A DNA stretch of 23,615 bases from Streptomyces flavochromogenes (GTDB taxonomy: Bacteria; Actinomycetota; Actinomycetes; Streptomycetales; Streptomycetaceae). The stretch is taken from NCBI RefSeq assembly GCF_000717595.1, contig NZ_JNZO01000053.1, forward strand, positions 1 through 23,615, given 5' to 3'. The position numbers were made by a program, and so were the translations under genes. This document shows positions 8,917 through 16,534 of the stretch, in pieces; within the stretch, counting starts at the first letter, position 1; every line of letters begins with the position of its first letter. A model generated the notes under the pieces. The model worked only from the letters and a program-made list of their open reading frames with translations, was not told the DNA's origin and did no database searches.

Positions 8917-9150
8917 TCAGGCCGGCTGCGTCTGGAGCCCGGCGAGGAGAGAGCGCCGACTCTTGCCGACTGTACGCAGCTGCGTACAGTCGACCTCGGG
9001 GTGCGCCCGGGGCAGGTCGTCGACGTGCCTGGCGGCGAAGCGCGGGACGTCGACAGCGCCGGCCTTGCTCGCGCCGAACTGGACGCGGTCAAAGGAGACC
9101 GGAGCGATCCAGCCCAGGCGGCGCATCCACTCGAAATCGACCCGACCGGA
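8917..9150 (-). pseudogene. remnant of an unrecognised gene (C-terminal part)
   Basis: The minus frame ending at 8917 reads ASGRVDFEWMRRLGWIAPVS, then FDRVQFGASKAGAVDVPRFA and HVDDLPRAHPEVD, with convincing codon use. It extends upstream of the first ATG at 9126, so the start lies before it and is probably lost where the metallo-beta-lactamase gene begins. I recall similar C-termini (GWI.P...VQFG.S.AGAV.VP) in Streptomyces proteins of unknown role, but cannot name the family. A perfect 26-bp palindrome (8967-8992) lies inside it, over the DCTQLRTV codons. Confidence 0.4.
8967..8992. repeat. perfect 26-bp palindrome
   Basis: The arm CGACTGTACGCAG is followed directly by its exact reverse complement with no spacer. 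Such length is far above chance in 24 kb. It could be an operator for a dimeric regulator or a recombination or target site; nothing nearby decides. Confidence 0.85.
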
Positions 9151-9181
9151 CGCCGAGCCGGGCCGTGGCCTGTCTCAGAAG

Positions 9182-9526
9182 GTGGGGCTACCGCTTTGGC
9201 TTCTGCCTTTTGCGCTTCGGAGTGCGGTGGGCACGGGGGACTCCACCACGATCGTGCTGGGCGACAACCTGGTCATGCAGGTGGACCTGCGGGACATGAA
9301 GGCCGCCGACGAGGACGACGCGGTGGTCGCCGCCGTCATCGACCGTCTGGAGGAGACTCTCCCGCGACCCGACGGCGAGACGCCCTACCTGGCGGTCTTC
9401 GCCCTGACCCACGCGGACAAGGACCACTGCTGCGGCTTCGGTGACCTTCTGGAGAGCTCCATCCTGATCGGGGAGATCTGGGCGACGCCCCGGCTGCGAT
9501 CTCTCGGTTTTGTGACAGTGGGGTGA
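9182..9526 (+). pseudogene. metallo-beta-lactamase-fold protein, 3' end lost to element 2
   Basis: The frame starts around GTG 9182 with VGLPLWLLPFA, then VGTGDSTTIVLGDNLVMQVD and VFALTHADKDHCCGFGDLLE. HADKDH is the metal-binding HxHxDH-type signature (HxDxDH variant) of the metallo-beta-lactamase superfamily, of the ComEC-like or stand-alone hydrolase sort. After GEIWATPRL the family match stops. The reading frame runs into the left end of element 2 and ends at 9526. The catalytic C-terminal half is missing; no matching fragment is seen on the far side of the element near 13280-14020. The start is uncertain: no ribosome site is visible, and an odd ALRSA insertion precedes VGTGDS. The original substrate cannot be inferred. 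Confidence 0.65.
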
Positions 9527-9666
9527 GAGACAGTGGGTTCTGGGTGTGTTGTTGCTGGTCAGGGGTTGTTTCGGGGTGGTGGGGTCGCTGTCCTGGGGGT
9601 GAGAGATCTGTGGGGCATCGCTGTCGTGGAGCGTTATCGCGTGAGGGGTGATGCTGTCTCAGTTTT
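9511..9666 (+). repeat. left-end repeats of element 2
   Basis: GACAGTGGG occurs at about 9514-9522 and again at 9529-9537. GGGGTGAGAGACAGTGGG (9520-9537) is echoed as GGGGTGAGAGATCTGTGGGG (9596-9615). CTGTCTC at 9654-9660 is an inverted copy of GAGACAG. TCGGTTTTGTGA and TCAGTTTTGTGA flank the region. This clustering just before the transposase gene fits multiple transposase-binding sites. Confidence 0.5.
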
Positions 9667-11409
9667 GTGAGTTCTGATCCGCTGGCCGGTGGGGGTTGGT
9701 GTGCTCGGGGTGTGGATCAGGGAGAGCGAGACCCGGCCCCGGATGGGGTGGGTGGTGATGCGAGTGGGGCTTTGCCGGCTGTGTCGGTTCGGGCGTTGCG
9801 GGGGCCCGTGGTCCGTCGTCTGCTGGCCCTGCGCCGGGAGGGGAAGCTCACCACTGGGCGGGTGAGGTCGGCGGCTGCTGTGCTGGGGGTGCGGGAGCGT
9901 GCGGTATGGCGGTGGTTGGCGGCCGCCGAGCGGGACGAGGCTGCGGGCCTGGCACCGGGGGAGCGAGCGGCGTATCCCGGGCGGTTCACTGTTACTGATG
10001 AGGTCCGGGCTTTGCTCGCGTTGTGGCAGGGCAATGTCGCGGCGGTGCATCGTGAGCTGACCGCTCGCGCGGCCGGGGGCGAGGGGGAGCCGCCTCCGTC
10101 GATTCCGACGCTGCACCGGGCGATCCGGCGTGATCTGTCGCCGGGGGAGCGGGCTGGGCTCGCGGGTGGGGAGCGGGCGGCGCGTAAGCATGATGTGTTC
10201 CTGGCCCGGCCGCGGGGTTGGCGTAACCAGGTGTGGGAGACCGACCACGTCCAGGCGCCGGTGCTGGTCGACGTTGATGGCAGGGCCCGCCGGCCGTGGA
10301 TCACCTGGTTCACCGACTGCGCCACCAACGCGATCACTGGCGTCGCGGTAACACCAGTGCATCCGTCGCGGGAGTCGGTGCTGGCCGCGCTGCGCTCCGC
10401 GGTCCTGCGCGAGGACCCCTACGGCCCGTTCGGCGGCGTGCCCGAGAAGATACGGGTGGACCGTGGCAAGGACTTCCTGTCGAGGACGGTGACCGCCGCG
10501 TTCGATCTGCTGGACGTGACGGTGGAGGACCTGCCCGCCTACACCCCGCACCTCAAGGGCACTGTGGAGGGCCTGAACCGGGCGGTGGAGAGCATGTTCC
10601 TGGCCGCGTTGCCCGGCTACGCCCGCCAGCCGCGCCCCGGCAAACGCCCCGCCCGGCCGAAGGACGAGGTACTGCTGGGCTTCGAGGACTTCACCGCTCG
10701 GCTGCTGGAGTGGACACGGTGGTGGAACACCGAGCACCGTCCGGCGCCGTTGCGGGGTAGGACTCCGCTTCAGGCGTGGCAGGACGATCCCACCCCGCTG
10801 CGGGACGTGGCCGCGGCGGATCTGTGGACGTTCACCCTGGAGGATGCCGGCGCCCGCATGCTGACCACCCGCGGCATCCGCTTCAAGAAACGCGACTACG
10901 TGGGCCCGTGGATGACCGGACAGGCCGGGCTCCAGGTCCGCATCCGCTTCATGCCCCACCACGACCACCGCATCGAGGTCTACCACGCCGCCACCGGCCG
11001 CTACCTCGGTCCCGCGGACCTGGCCGACCGGGCCACCGAGGAACAGGTCAGCGCCGTACGGCGGGCACGGGCCGCCCGTGCCCGCCGTCTGAAGAAGGAC
11101 CTCGAAGCTGCCCAGCGCGAGCGCTACGCCGCCGCCACGCAGGCCGAGCCCCCTCGTCGGCTTGGCGCGCTGACCGGTGCGCAGGCCGACGCCGAACTCG
11201 CCCAGAGTGCCGACGCCGGCCTGTCGCAGCTCGCGTTGCCCGATGTCGTCCCGCCTGCCGCGCCCCCGGCCGACTGGCGCACCCCAGCTTCCTTGGCTGC
11301 GCTGATCACGCCGGCCCCGTCCGGCCGTGACTCCACCACTACAGCCCCGGACAGCCCGGACGGACAGGCCGCACGTCCCACCACAAGAGAAGACGGGGAT
11401 GCCTCGTGA
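9667..11409 (+). CDS. Mu/TniA-like DDE transposase of element 2
   Basis: A transposase of up to 580 aa. A helix-turn-helix near residues 50-85 (TTGRVRSAAAVLGVRERAVW) is followed by an integrase core with D193 (VWETDH), D265 (RVDRGKDF) and E301 (KGTVEGLN), the DDE triad. A Mu-type C-terminal domain follows (RGIRFKKRDYVGPWMTGQAG, HHDHRIEVYH), then an Arg/Ala-rich tail that may contact the ATPase. GTG 9667 is the longest start but lies within the end repeats; GTG codons at 9712 or 9748 are as likely, since the conserved part begins near residue 38. The stop overlaps the ATPase start. It is only distantly like the transposase of element 1. It appears intact. Confidence 0.87.
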   Translation: MSSDPLAGGGWCARGVDQGERDPAPDGVGGDASGALPAVSVRALRGPVVRRLLALRREGKLTTGRVRSAAAVLGVRERAVWRWLAAAERDEAAGLAPGERAAYPGRFTVTDEVRALLALWQGNVAAVHRELTARAAGGEGEPPPSIPTLHRAIRRDLSPGERAGLAGGERAARKHDVFLARPRGWRNQVWETDHVQAPVLVDVDGRARRPWITWFTDCATNAITGVAVTPVHPSRESVLAALRSAVLREDPYGPFGGVPEKIRVDRGKDFLSRTVTAAFDLLDVTVEDLPAYTPHLKGTVEGLNRAVESMFLAALPGYARQPRPGKRPARPKDEVLLGFEDFTARLLEWTRWWNTEHRPAPLRGRTPLQAWQDDPTPLRDVAAADLWTFTLEDAGARMLTTRGIRFKKRDYVGPWMTGQAGLQVRIRFMPHHDHRIEVYHAATGRYLGPADLADRATEEQVSAVRRARAARARRLKKDLEAAQRERYAAATQAEPPRRLGALTGAQADAELAQSADAGLSQLALPDVVPPAAPPADWRTPASLAALITPAPSGRDSTTTAPDSPDGQAARPTTREDGDAS

Positions 11410-12149
11410 CCGCGGCCACCTACCAGTACGTCGACCTGCCTGACGCGTCCGTGGTCACCACCCGGGCTCTGCTCACTGCCCGGGAGAACATCGGCGATAC
11501 GGTCGCTGCCCGCGCGATGATGTGCATCCACGGCGGTGCCGGCTTCGGCAAGACTCTCGCCGTCAATACCTGCCTGCGCGCACTCGAACCAGGCGAGGAC
11601 GTCCGCAAGATCACCTTCCGGGCCCGGCCCACCGCCCGTGCTGTGCGCTTTGAGCTGTTCACCGCGCTCGACCTGGCCGGCGAGCCACCGCGCCACCCCA
11701 GCGAGTTCGACCGTCTGCTGAAGACCGCCCTGGCCGAACGCCCCCGTACCTTCCTTGTCGATGAGGCTCAGTGGCTCAACGGCGAGGCATTCGAGTACTT
11801 CCGCTACCTCTGGGACGAGCCTTCCACTCAGCTCGCGATCATCTTCGTCGGCGGCGCGGGCTGCCACACCGTGCTGCGCCGCGAACCGATGCTCTCCTCC
11901 CGCATCTTCATCTGGCAGCACTTCACCCGCCTTACCCCCGGCGAGGTCCTCGAGAGCATCCCGCTGTTCCACCCGGTCTGGGCCGACGCCGATCCCGAGG
12001 ACATCACCTTCGCCGACCAGCATGCCGCGCACGGCAACTTCCGCGCCTGGGCCCAGCTGACCGCCCACACCCGCACCGCTCTGGCACGCACCGGCCGCCC
12101 TCGCGTCGACCAGGAACTGCTGCGCTGGGCCTTCAGCCGCCTCGCCTGA
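11406..12149 (+). CDS. MuB/TnsC-like AAA ATPase of element 2
   Basis: A 247-aa AAA ATPase. Walker A is GGAGFGKT (43-50) and Walker B is TFLVDEAQWL with DE at 119-120. An arginine-rich sensor region follows (VLRREPMLSSRI). Proteins of this kind bind target DNA and activate or direct the DDE transposase. The GTG start overlaps the transposase TGA (GTGA), so the two are translationally coupled. It is shorter than the ATPase of element 1 and lacks its proline-rich N-terminus. Function in transposition is inferred from the family and the gene pair; the sequence appears complete. Confidence 0.85.
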   Translation: MTAATYQYVDLPDASVVTTRALLTARENIGDTVAARAMMCIHGGAGFGKTLAVNTCLRALEPGEDVRKITFRARPTARAVRFELFTALDLAGEPPRHPSEFDRLLKTALAERPRTFLVDEAQWLNGEAFEYFRYLWDEPSTQLAIIFVGGAGCHTVLRREPMLSSRIFIWQHFTRLTPGEVLESIPLFHPVWADADPEDITFADQHAAHGNFRAWAQLTAHTRTALARTGRPRVDQELLRWAFSRLA

Positions 12150-12166
12150 CCACCACACCGCCATCC

Positions 12167-13279
12167 ATGCCCCTTGCCGCGCCACCGCCGCCCATCACCG
12201 TGGTCATCGACCACCATGACGACGCGATCTACACCCACACCGCCCTGGCCGCCCACCATCTGCCGTCCGGCCGGATCACCCTGCACCCCGGCCCAGGCAC
12301 CACCAGCGAGACCGGCCTTGCCCACGACCTTCTCGCCGCCCTGGGCAAACCGCCCCTGCTTCCGGGCCGCTTTCCTGGCGGCCGTCAGCCCGCCTGGGAA
12401 GCCGCTGCCGCCTGGATGACCGCCCTGCCCGTCACCCGGCTGACCGTCCTGCGTGCCCACCGCCTCACCGCCCGCCGCGCGATGCGCCTCTTCCAGCTAC
12501 AGGCCCTCACCGGTATCCACCTGACCCTGGTCTGCCACCGTCCCCACCTTCCCGCCGCCCTGCACCAAGCCCTGCAGACGGCCGACTACTCCCTCACCAC
12601 CGACCTCGAGGTCGCCCGCAGCCACTACTACGGCCCGCCCGTCACCGAACCCCCACTCGGAGACGAGCCCGCCGGGCCGACCGGCCGGTGGCTCACTCTG
12701 CCCGCTCTGGACCGCCTCGTTTCCTACGACAGCCCCCGCCCCTGCGTCGACCTGTGCACGCCGCCCCCGATCGTCTGGCGGCACCGCCCACCGCCCGCTC
12801 TTCTCACCGTGTCCACCGCCCAGCGAGTCGCCCACCGGCTGCACGCGGCGACCGCGCATCCCCGCCTGGCTGCAGCTATCGCCGCCGCGCTGTTCACTGG
12901 CGCCTCCCTCCAACAACTCGCCACCGCCCGCCATAGCGACTACGACGACACCGCGGCCACGCTCGCCCTGCACGACCGCACCCGCTACACCGACGGCTGC
13001 GCCGCCTACCCCGTACCACCCTGGGCCAGCGTCTTCCTACGGGCCGTGGCCTGCTTTACGCGGCTCGCATCAGGCGAAGGCCAAGAACTGCTCGCCGCAC
13101 CAGGAGACCGTGCGCCCCTGCTGTGCGTGGCGGAGACGGCCAAGCTGCGCCCACCCCAGCCACCCGCAGCCCGCCGCAAAGGCTCGGTCGGCCGTGTGGA
13201 GTGGGACTGGCGAGAGCGGCAGGAAGCCGAGCAGTACGAAGCGATTCCGGCCGGCCGAGTCAGGCCCTTGCGACGCTGA
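12167..13279 (+). CDS. third transposon protein, unrecognised; weak tyrosine-recombinase-like patch
   Basis: A 370-aa protein starting at ATG 12167, 17 bp after the ATPase stop, so probably in the same operon. The first 200 residues (VVIDHHDDAIYTHTALAAHH, LTVLRAHRLTARRAMRLFQL, LTLVCHRPHLPAALHQAL) alternate hydrophobic strands and helices and recall a nucleotide-hydrolase-like or DHH-like fold, without a recognisable motif. The later part, AIAAALFTGASLQQLATARH, then SDYDDTAATLALHDRTRY and YPVPPWASVFLRAV, has the spacing of the tyrosine-recombinase core (TG.R..EL...W.D). The catalytic Arg of that motif is absent (TGAS), so if related it is non-catalytic. By position it may be a target-selection or accessory factor. 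I do not recognise the family. Confidence 0.65.
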   Translation: MPLAAPPPPITVVIDHHDDAIYTHTALAAHHLPSGRITLHPGPGTTSETGLAHDLLAALGKPPLLPGRFPGGRQPAWEAAAAWMTALPVTRLTVLRAHRLTARRAMRLFQLQALTGIHLTLVCHRPHLPAALHQALQTADYSLTTDLEVARSHYYGPPVTEPPLGDEPAGPTGRWLTLPALDRLVSYDSPRPCVDLCTPPPIVWRHRPPPALLTVSTAQRVAHRLHAATAHPRLAAAIAAALFTGASLQQLATARHSDYDDTAATLALHDRTRYTDGCAAYPVPPWASVFLRAVACFTRLASGEGQELLAAPGDRAPLLCVAETAKLRPPQPPAARRKGSVGRVEWDWRERQEAEQYEAIPAGRVRPLRR

Positions 13280-13313
13280 ACACTCTGACGTGGTTACGCG
13301 CGACGGACCAGGC

Positions 13314-13871
13314 TCAGCCGATCGAGAAGTCGGCGAACTCGATGTCGCTGAAAGCCACATACAGCCCGTGGGCCCGACGGCCCCACTCGCGAAAGTAGGC
13401 GTGTCCCAGCGCCCGGGCGAGTATGGCCGTCTGCTGCTGCTCACCCGCGCCGGCATCCCGGGCGGCGAACAGCTCCCGGGCTACTTCTCCCGGCAGGTCC
13501 TGGGTGATCCACCGCACCCGCGGATCGTCCGAGGAGCCTGCCGGAGCCGCGAACCCGAATCGCGCACGGGTATGGAAGACGAACCCCTCAGCCTCTGCCT
13601 GGGCACGCCGGCGGGCCTGTACGCGGGGCTGCCACCGAGCCAGGACCGCTTCCTCGATCGCCCGGACCTGCGGCGGACCCGGCGGACGACGCGCTCTTGG
13701 CTTTTTTGTCACCCACCGCTGCACGGTGCGCTGCGACACCCCCAGGACGGTGGCGACCCGCCGAGTGGAACCGCCGTGTGATGCCAGCAGAAACCGCAGA
13801 CGGGCCTCGGTGCTTGAAGGAACGGGCCGGGTGCGCATCGAGCGCTCCAAACCCTGCTCGATCTGTCCCAT
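13314..13871 (-). CDS. tpg: telomere terminal protein, Tpg family
   Basis: A 185-aa protein matching Tpg, the protein covalently attached to the 5' ends of Streptomyces linear replicons, where it primes end patching. It opens MGQIEQGLERSMRTRPVPSS as the family does. It has a helix-turn-helix at 35-55 (STRRVATVLGVSQRTVQRWV), then WQPRVQARRRAQ, TRARFGFAAPAGSSDDPRVR and a C-terminal DIEFADF. Family length is about 184-185 aa. The ATG at 13871 is preceded by GAGAGG at good spacing; 22 further upstream codons are open but unlike the family. The usual Tpg reads APGTTDD where this has APAGSSDD, so the position I recall as the linking Thr114 is Ser114. Its usual operon partner tap is not upstream; the next gene is the ABC ATPase. 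The 3' end faces element 2 convergently across 34 bp. Confidence 0.88.
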   Translation of the reverse strand: MGQIEQGLERSMRTRPVPSSTEARLRFLLASHGGSTRRVATVLGVSQRTVQRWVTKKPRARRPPGPPQVRAIEEAVLARWQPRVQARRRAQAEAEGFVFHTRARFGFAAPAGSSDDPRVRWITQDLPGEVARELFAARDAGAGEQQQTAILARALGHAYFREWGRRAHGLYVAFSDIEFADFSIG

Positions 13872-13895
13872 ATCCGCCTCTCGAAGCGGCCAGCG

Positions 13896-13913
13896 GCAAG
13901 GCTGGCACCTTGC
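13896..13913. promoter_or_regulatory. inverted repeat upstream of tpg, possible operator
   Basis: GCAAGG and CCTTGC face each other across 6 nt, 25 bp upstream of the tpg start. An overlapping CCAGC/GCTGG repeat lies at 13890-13905. The position would suit a regulator of tpg, but arms this short occur by chance. Confidence 0.25.
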
Positions 13914-14024
13914 AGTCCGTCGTGGACGATTACGCACCTTCGTTATTCATAGATGGGAGAGGCCGGAACGGCCGTGATGGTTCGCTGTTGCGGGCTGCGC
14001 ACGAGCGTGGAAGGTCTCGCGGGC

Positions 14025-15962
14025 CTATGCCTCATAGCCGTGTTCGGCACGGTGGGCATGCTCAGGGCCGGGGTGCGCGACGCCGGGGACCATGGGGTGG
14101 TTGTAGTCGAGGGGGATGGTGCTGAAGGTGTCGCTGGGGATGGGTGCGGTGTCGTTGTCGGCGATGATCAGCTGCACCCGGTCGCCGTAGGCGTCTGCGA
14201 GTGCCTTGAAGCGGCCGTAGATGCGGTTCCCGCGTTCCTGGTCGTCTGGGTTGTTGCCCAGTGCCTTGCGCGGGGAGTCGATGATCAGCAGGGAAGGGAC
14301 GAGGACGTCGGGATGGGTGAGCCCGAATTCCAGCAGCGCGAGACTGTAGGCGATGCTCACGCATGTCGTAATGCCTCCGCCGGAAGCTTGCAGGCTTTCG
14401 AAAGGATCGCCGTCGATCACCGGTAGGTAGGTTTTCGGGTCGATGACTGCCGTTCGCACCCACGGCAGGTGGAGCTCGGCGAGCAGGGTGAGGAACCCCT
14501 GGCTCAGGTCGTCTACGAGTTGGCCGCGGGCTGCGAGGGCCAGGGTGCGGCTCTTGACATCGGCCTGGACGCGGGTGCGGTCCGCTTTAAGGTCCTTGAC
14601 CTCTTGATTGATGGCCCGCGCGCGAGCCCAGGCATCGCGCAGTTGGGTGACGGCGTCGATGCTCGCTCCGAGCGAGGCTACGCGGGCGCTGGAGCTGGCG
14701 ATCGCGTCGAACCGGGGGGCCACGACGTCCCGGGTCTGTGTGTCTAGCTCCCGTCGCAGGGTGGTCGTGAGGAATTCGGCTTGCTGGGCGCGGTCGCGCG
14801 CAGTCGCAAGAACCTGCGCATCAGCTTCGAGAACAGCTTGTGCGTCCTGGAGCTGCCTCTCAAGAGCCTCCCGAGTCTGCTGGATAGCCGCGGGATCTAC
14901 GGATTCGTCCGGGGGATCGTGCTGCAGGCACACAATGCAGTGGTCTTCCTGGACCGGCCGTCGTTCCAGCCGCTGCATGCAGCGGGGGCAGACAATGAAG
15001 TCGAAGGGAGACAGCTTCTCGATCGCGGACGCGGAGCGCTCCAGGCGCAGGAGATCGAGCTCGACCTGAGCCACGACTGATTCACGAGCTTCGAGCAGCT
15101 CGTGTGCGGCTTGGACCTCTTGGCCGGCGTCCCTCGCCGCAGCGACGGCCCGACGCAGCTCTTGACGCAGGACAGCGTCTGCCGCGCTGCTCTCCTCCAG
15201 CTCCGAGCGAAGCTCGTCGAGGGCCCGTTCGGCGAGGGTAAGCATCTCGCGCAGCTGGACGAGTTCCGCACGGAGCGCGTCGTCACTGCGCGAGTCCGAT
15301 GCTTGGAGGAAGTTGCTGACGTTGTCGTGCTCAGCGGTCTTCGTCTTCATGTCCGTCAGGAGCTGTGCCGAGCGCTGCTTCAGATCCAGCAGAACGCTGT
15401 CCGTCAGCCCGAAAATGATCTCGAAGAGGACTCGGCGCATTCCGTCGAAGTAGGTCTGCTGGTGGCGCACGATCTGGGTGTCGATGTAGATCGCCTCGAG
15501 GTAGACGTAGGCGAACAGGGCCTGGAAGGTCACGTTGGCCTTGGCCGCCTTGCCTTCCCGGCGTACGGGAATCGACGTGCGGGGGAACCCCAAGATGCTC
15601 AGCAGCCGGTCGGACAGGGTTGTCTGACCAGCCTCGGCGCGGATGATGAGGCTCTCGCGCAGCTCCAGTGTGACGGGGTCGAGCACGTCCACCCGGTTGC
15701 TTCCGGCTTCGCCGATCATTCTCCGGAGCGCCAGGTGCTCGTCGCCGACAAGGACCTCTGCGCACACCGAGTGGACATGATCGCGCACGGCAGGCGTGAG
15801 GATGGCGTCGCCACCGACAGCGTGCTTGAGCAGCATGAGAAGGCTGGACTTCCCGCTGCCGCTCGGTCCGCTGATTACGGTGGCCGGCTGGTCGAAGCGG
15901 TACGTCTTCTCCGCGTCGGCGGTGGTGAGGGTCAGGGCGAGGAACTTCAGGTTGACCGCCAT
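14025..15962 (-). CDS. SMC/RecN-like ABC ATPase of an ABC-three-component system
   Basis: A 645-aa ABC ATPase. Walker A is GPSGSGKS at 32-39. Long heptad-rich helices flank a central zinc-binding turn with two pairs of cysteines (CPRCMQ...CIVC, around 310-330). A signature-like SGGGITTCVSIAYSLAL precedes Walker B LLIID at 558-562, followed by SPRKAL. ABC-3C ATPases typically have IDSP here. Such proteins are thought to sense DNA or phage structures and license the partner nuclease. The ATG shares one base with the stop of the middle gene (TGATG), so the two are coupled. A small GGCCG-GAA-CGGCC hairpin at 13961-13973, about 50 nt after the stop, may end the transcript. Confidence 0.85.
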   Translation of the reverse strand: MAVNLKFLALTLTTADAEKTYRFDQPATVISGPSGSGKSSLLMLLKHAVGGDAILTPAVRDHVHSVCAEVLVGDEHLALRRMIGEAGSNRVDVLDPVTLELRESLIIRAEAGQTTLSDRLLSILGFPRTSIPVRREGKAAKANVTFQALFAYVYLEAIYIDTQIVRHQQTYFDGMRRVLFEIIFGLTDSVLLDLKQRSAQLLTDMKTKTAEHDNVSNFLQASDSRSDDALRAELVQLREMLTLAERALDELRSELEESSAADAVLRQELRRAVAAARDAGQEVQAAHELLEARESVVAQVELDLLRLERSASAIEKLSPFDFIVCPRCMQRLERRPVQEDHCIVCLQHDPPDESVDPAAIQQTREALERQLQDAQAVLEADAQVLATARDRAQQAEFLTTTLRRELDTQTRDVVAPRFDAIASSSARVASLGASIDAVTQLRDAWARARAINQEVKDLKADRTRVQADVKSRTLALAARGQLVDDLSQGFLTLLAELHLPWVRTAVIDPKTYLPVIDGDPFESLQASGGGITTCVSIAYSLALLEFGLTHPDVLVPSLLIIDSPRKALGNNPDDQERGNRIYGRFKALADAYGDRVQLIIADNDTAPIPSDTFSTIPLDYNHPMVPGVAHPGPEHAHRAEHGYEA

Positions 15963-16534
15963 CAGATTTCCGTCCGCCAGGGCCTGTCTACCGCGTCGGG
16001 CAGGCGCTCATAGATGAGGTTCTTCAGGGCTGACCCCGACTTGTCGAAGTGCTTCCTCAAGAGTGCCGTCCGTTGCGAGACGAGCACCCAGTCGGGCGTT
16101 TCAGACAGGACAGCTACGGCTTCAGCGCCTCTGGCGGTGACGCGGAACTCGCTCCGGTCGTCACCCGCGTACGTGATGAGGCCGCGGGCCGCCAGGGAGC
16201 CGAGGATGCTGTAGTAGCGCTGATCCCACGGCCCGTACTTGTAGCGGGTCATGCGACTTTCGACGGCCCGTCGCTCGGCTCCTGTGGGCTCGGTGCCGCG
16301 GGGCCAGCTGTTGCCGTTCTCGTTGAGCAGCCGCTCCAGCATCGCCGGATAGCGAAGTAGGAAATCGAGCTTGGCCAGTTTGGTGAGTCCCGCAAGGCCC
16401 GTGCGTGCCGTGGTGAAGCGTCCGATCAGCAGCAGGACTCTCGCCTCGTGGTAATGGGCCTCACGGCGCTCCTCGTTACGAGCCTGCCCCTTGATGCGCG
16501 TCTCGGAAGCCAGGCGCTCGGAGGCGTTGCTCAC
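15962..16534 (-). CDS. middle component of the ABC-three-component system
   Basis: A 190-aa protein starting at GTG 16534, which overlaps the stop of the nuclease gene (GTGA) and has a strong GAGGAGG ribosome site 5 nt upstream; the open frame continues to 16750 but upstream codons are only a shadow of the nuclease gene. The N-terminal helices (HYHEARVLLLIGRFTTARTG, FLLRYPAMLERLL) and a winged-helix-like segment (YYSILGSLAARGLITYAGDD, FRVTARGAEAVAVL) fit the middle-component (MC) proteins of ABC-3C loci. These sit between effector and ATPase and are thought to couple them. A direct family match cannot be proven by eye; position and size carry most of the weight. Confidence 0.72.
   Translation of the reverse strand: MSNASERLASETRIKGQARNEERREAHYHEARVLLLIGRFTTARTGLAGLTKLAKLDFLLRYPAMLERLLNENGNSWPRGTEPTGAERRAVESRMTRYKYGPWDQRYYSILGSLAARGLITYAGDDRSEFRVTARGAEAVAVLSETPDWVLVSQRTALLRKHFDKSGSALKNLIYERLPDAVDRPWRTEI

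Larger units (their letters stand above)
9511..13279 (+). mobile_element. Mu-like three-gene transposon (element 2), right end not found
   Basis: A DDE transposase and a MuB-like ATPase overlap by GTGA; a third gene follows 17 bp after the ATPase stop. The 5' end cuts into a metallo-beta-lactamase-type gene, and short repeats at 9511-9660 look like transposase sites. No TnsA- or TniQ-like gene is present. The right end could not be located: no inverted copy of the left repeats is seen between 13279 and about 14000, and tpg begins only 34 bp downstream in convergent orientation. Either the element is truncated on the right, or the end is too diverged to see. Confidence 0.65.

Noticed and set aside
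8199..9092. 297-aa minus-strand open frame
   Set aside because: Ser/Arg/Pro-rich composition, no motif, and it is antisense to a better-supported plus gene and out of frame with the remnant at 8917-9150.
13872..14024. A tap gene upstream of tpg
   Set aside because: Only about 150 bp lie between tpg and the ABC ATPase stop, and no other frame in the window resembles Tap.
14025..15962. A Rad50 or SbcC protein
   Set aside because: The central cysteines form two CxxC pairs in one chain rather than the single CxxC of a Rad50 hook, Walker B is IDSP rather than DE, and an SbcD/Mre11 partner is missing.
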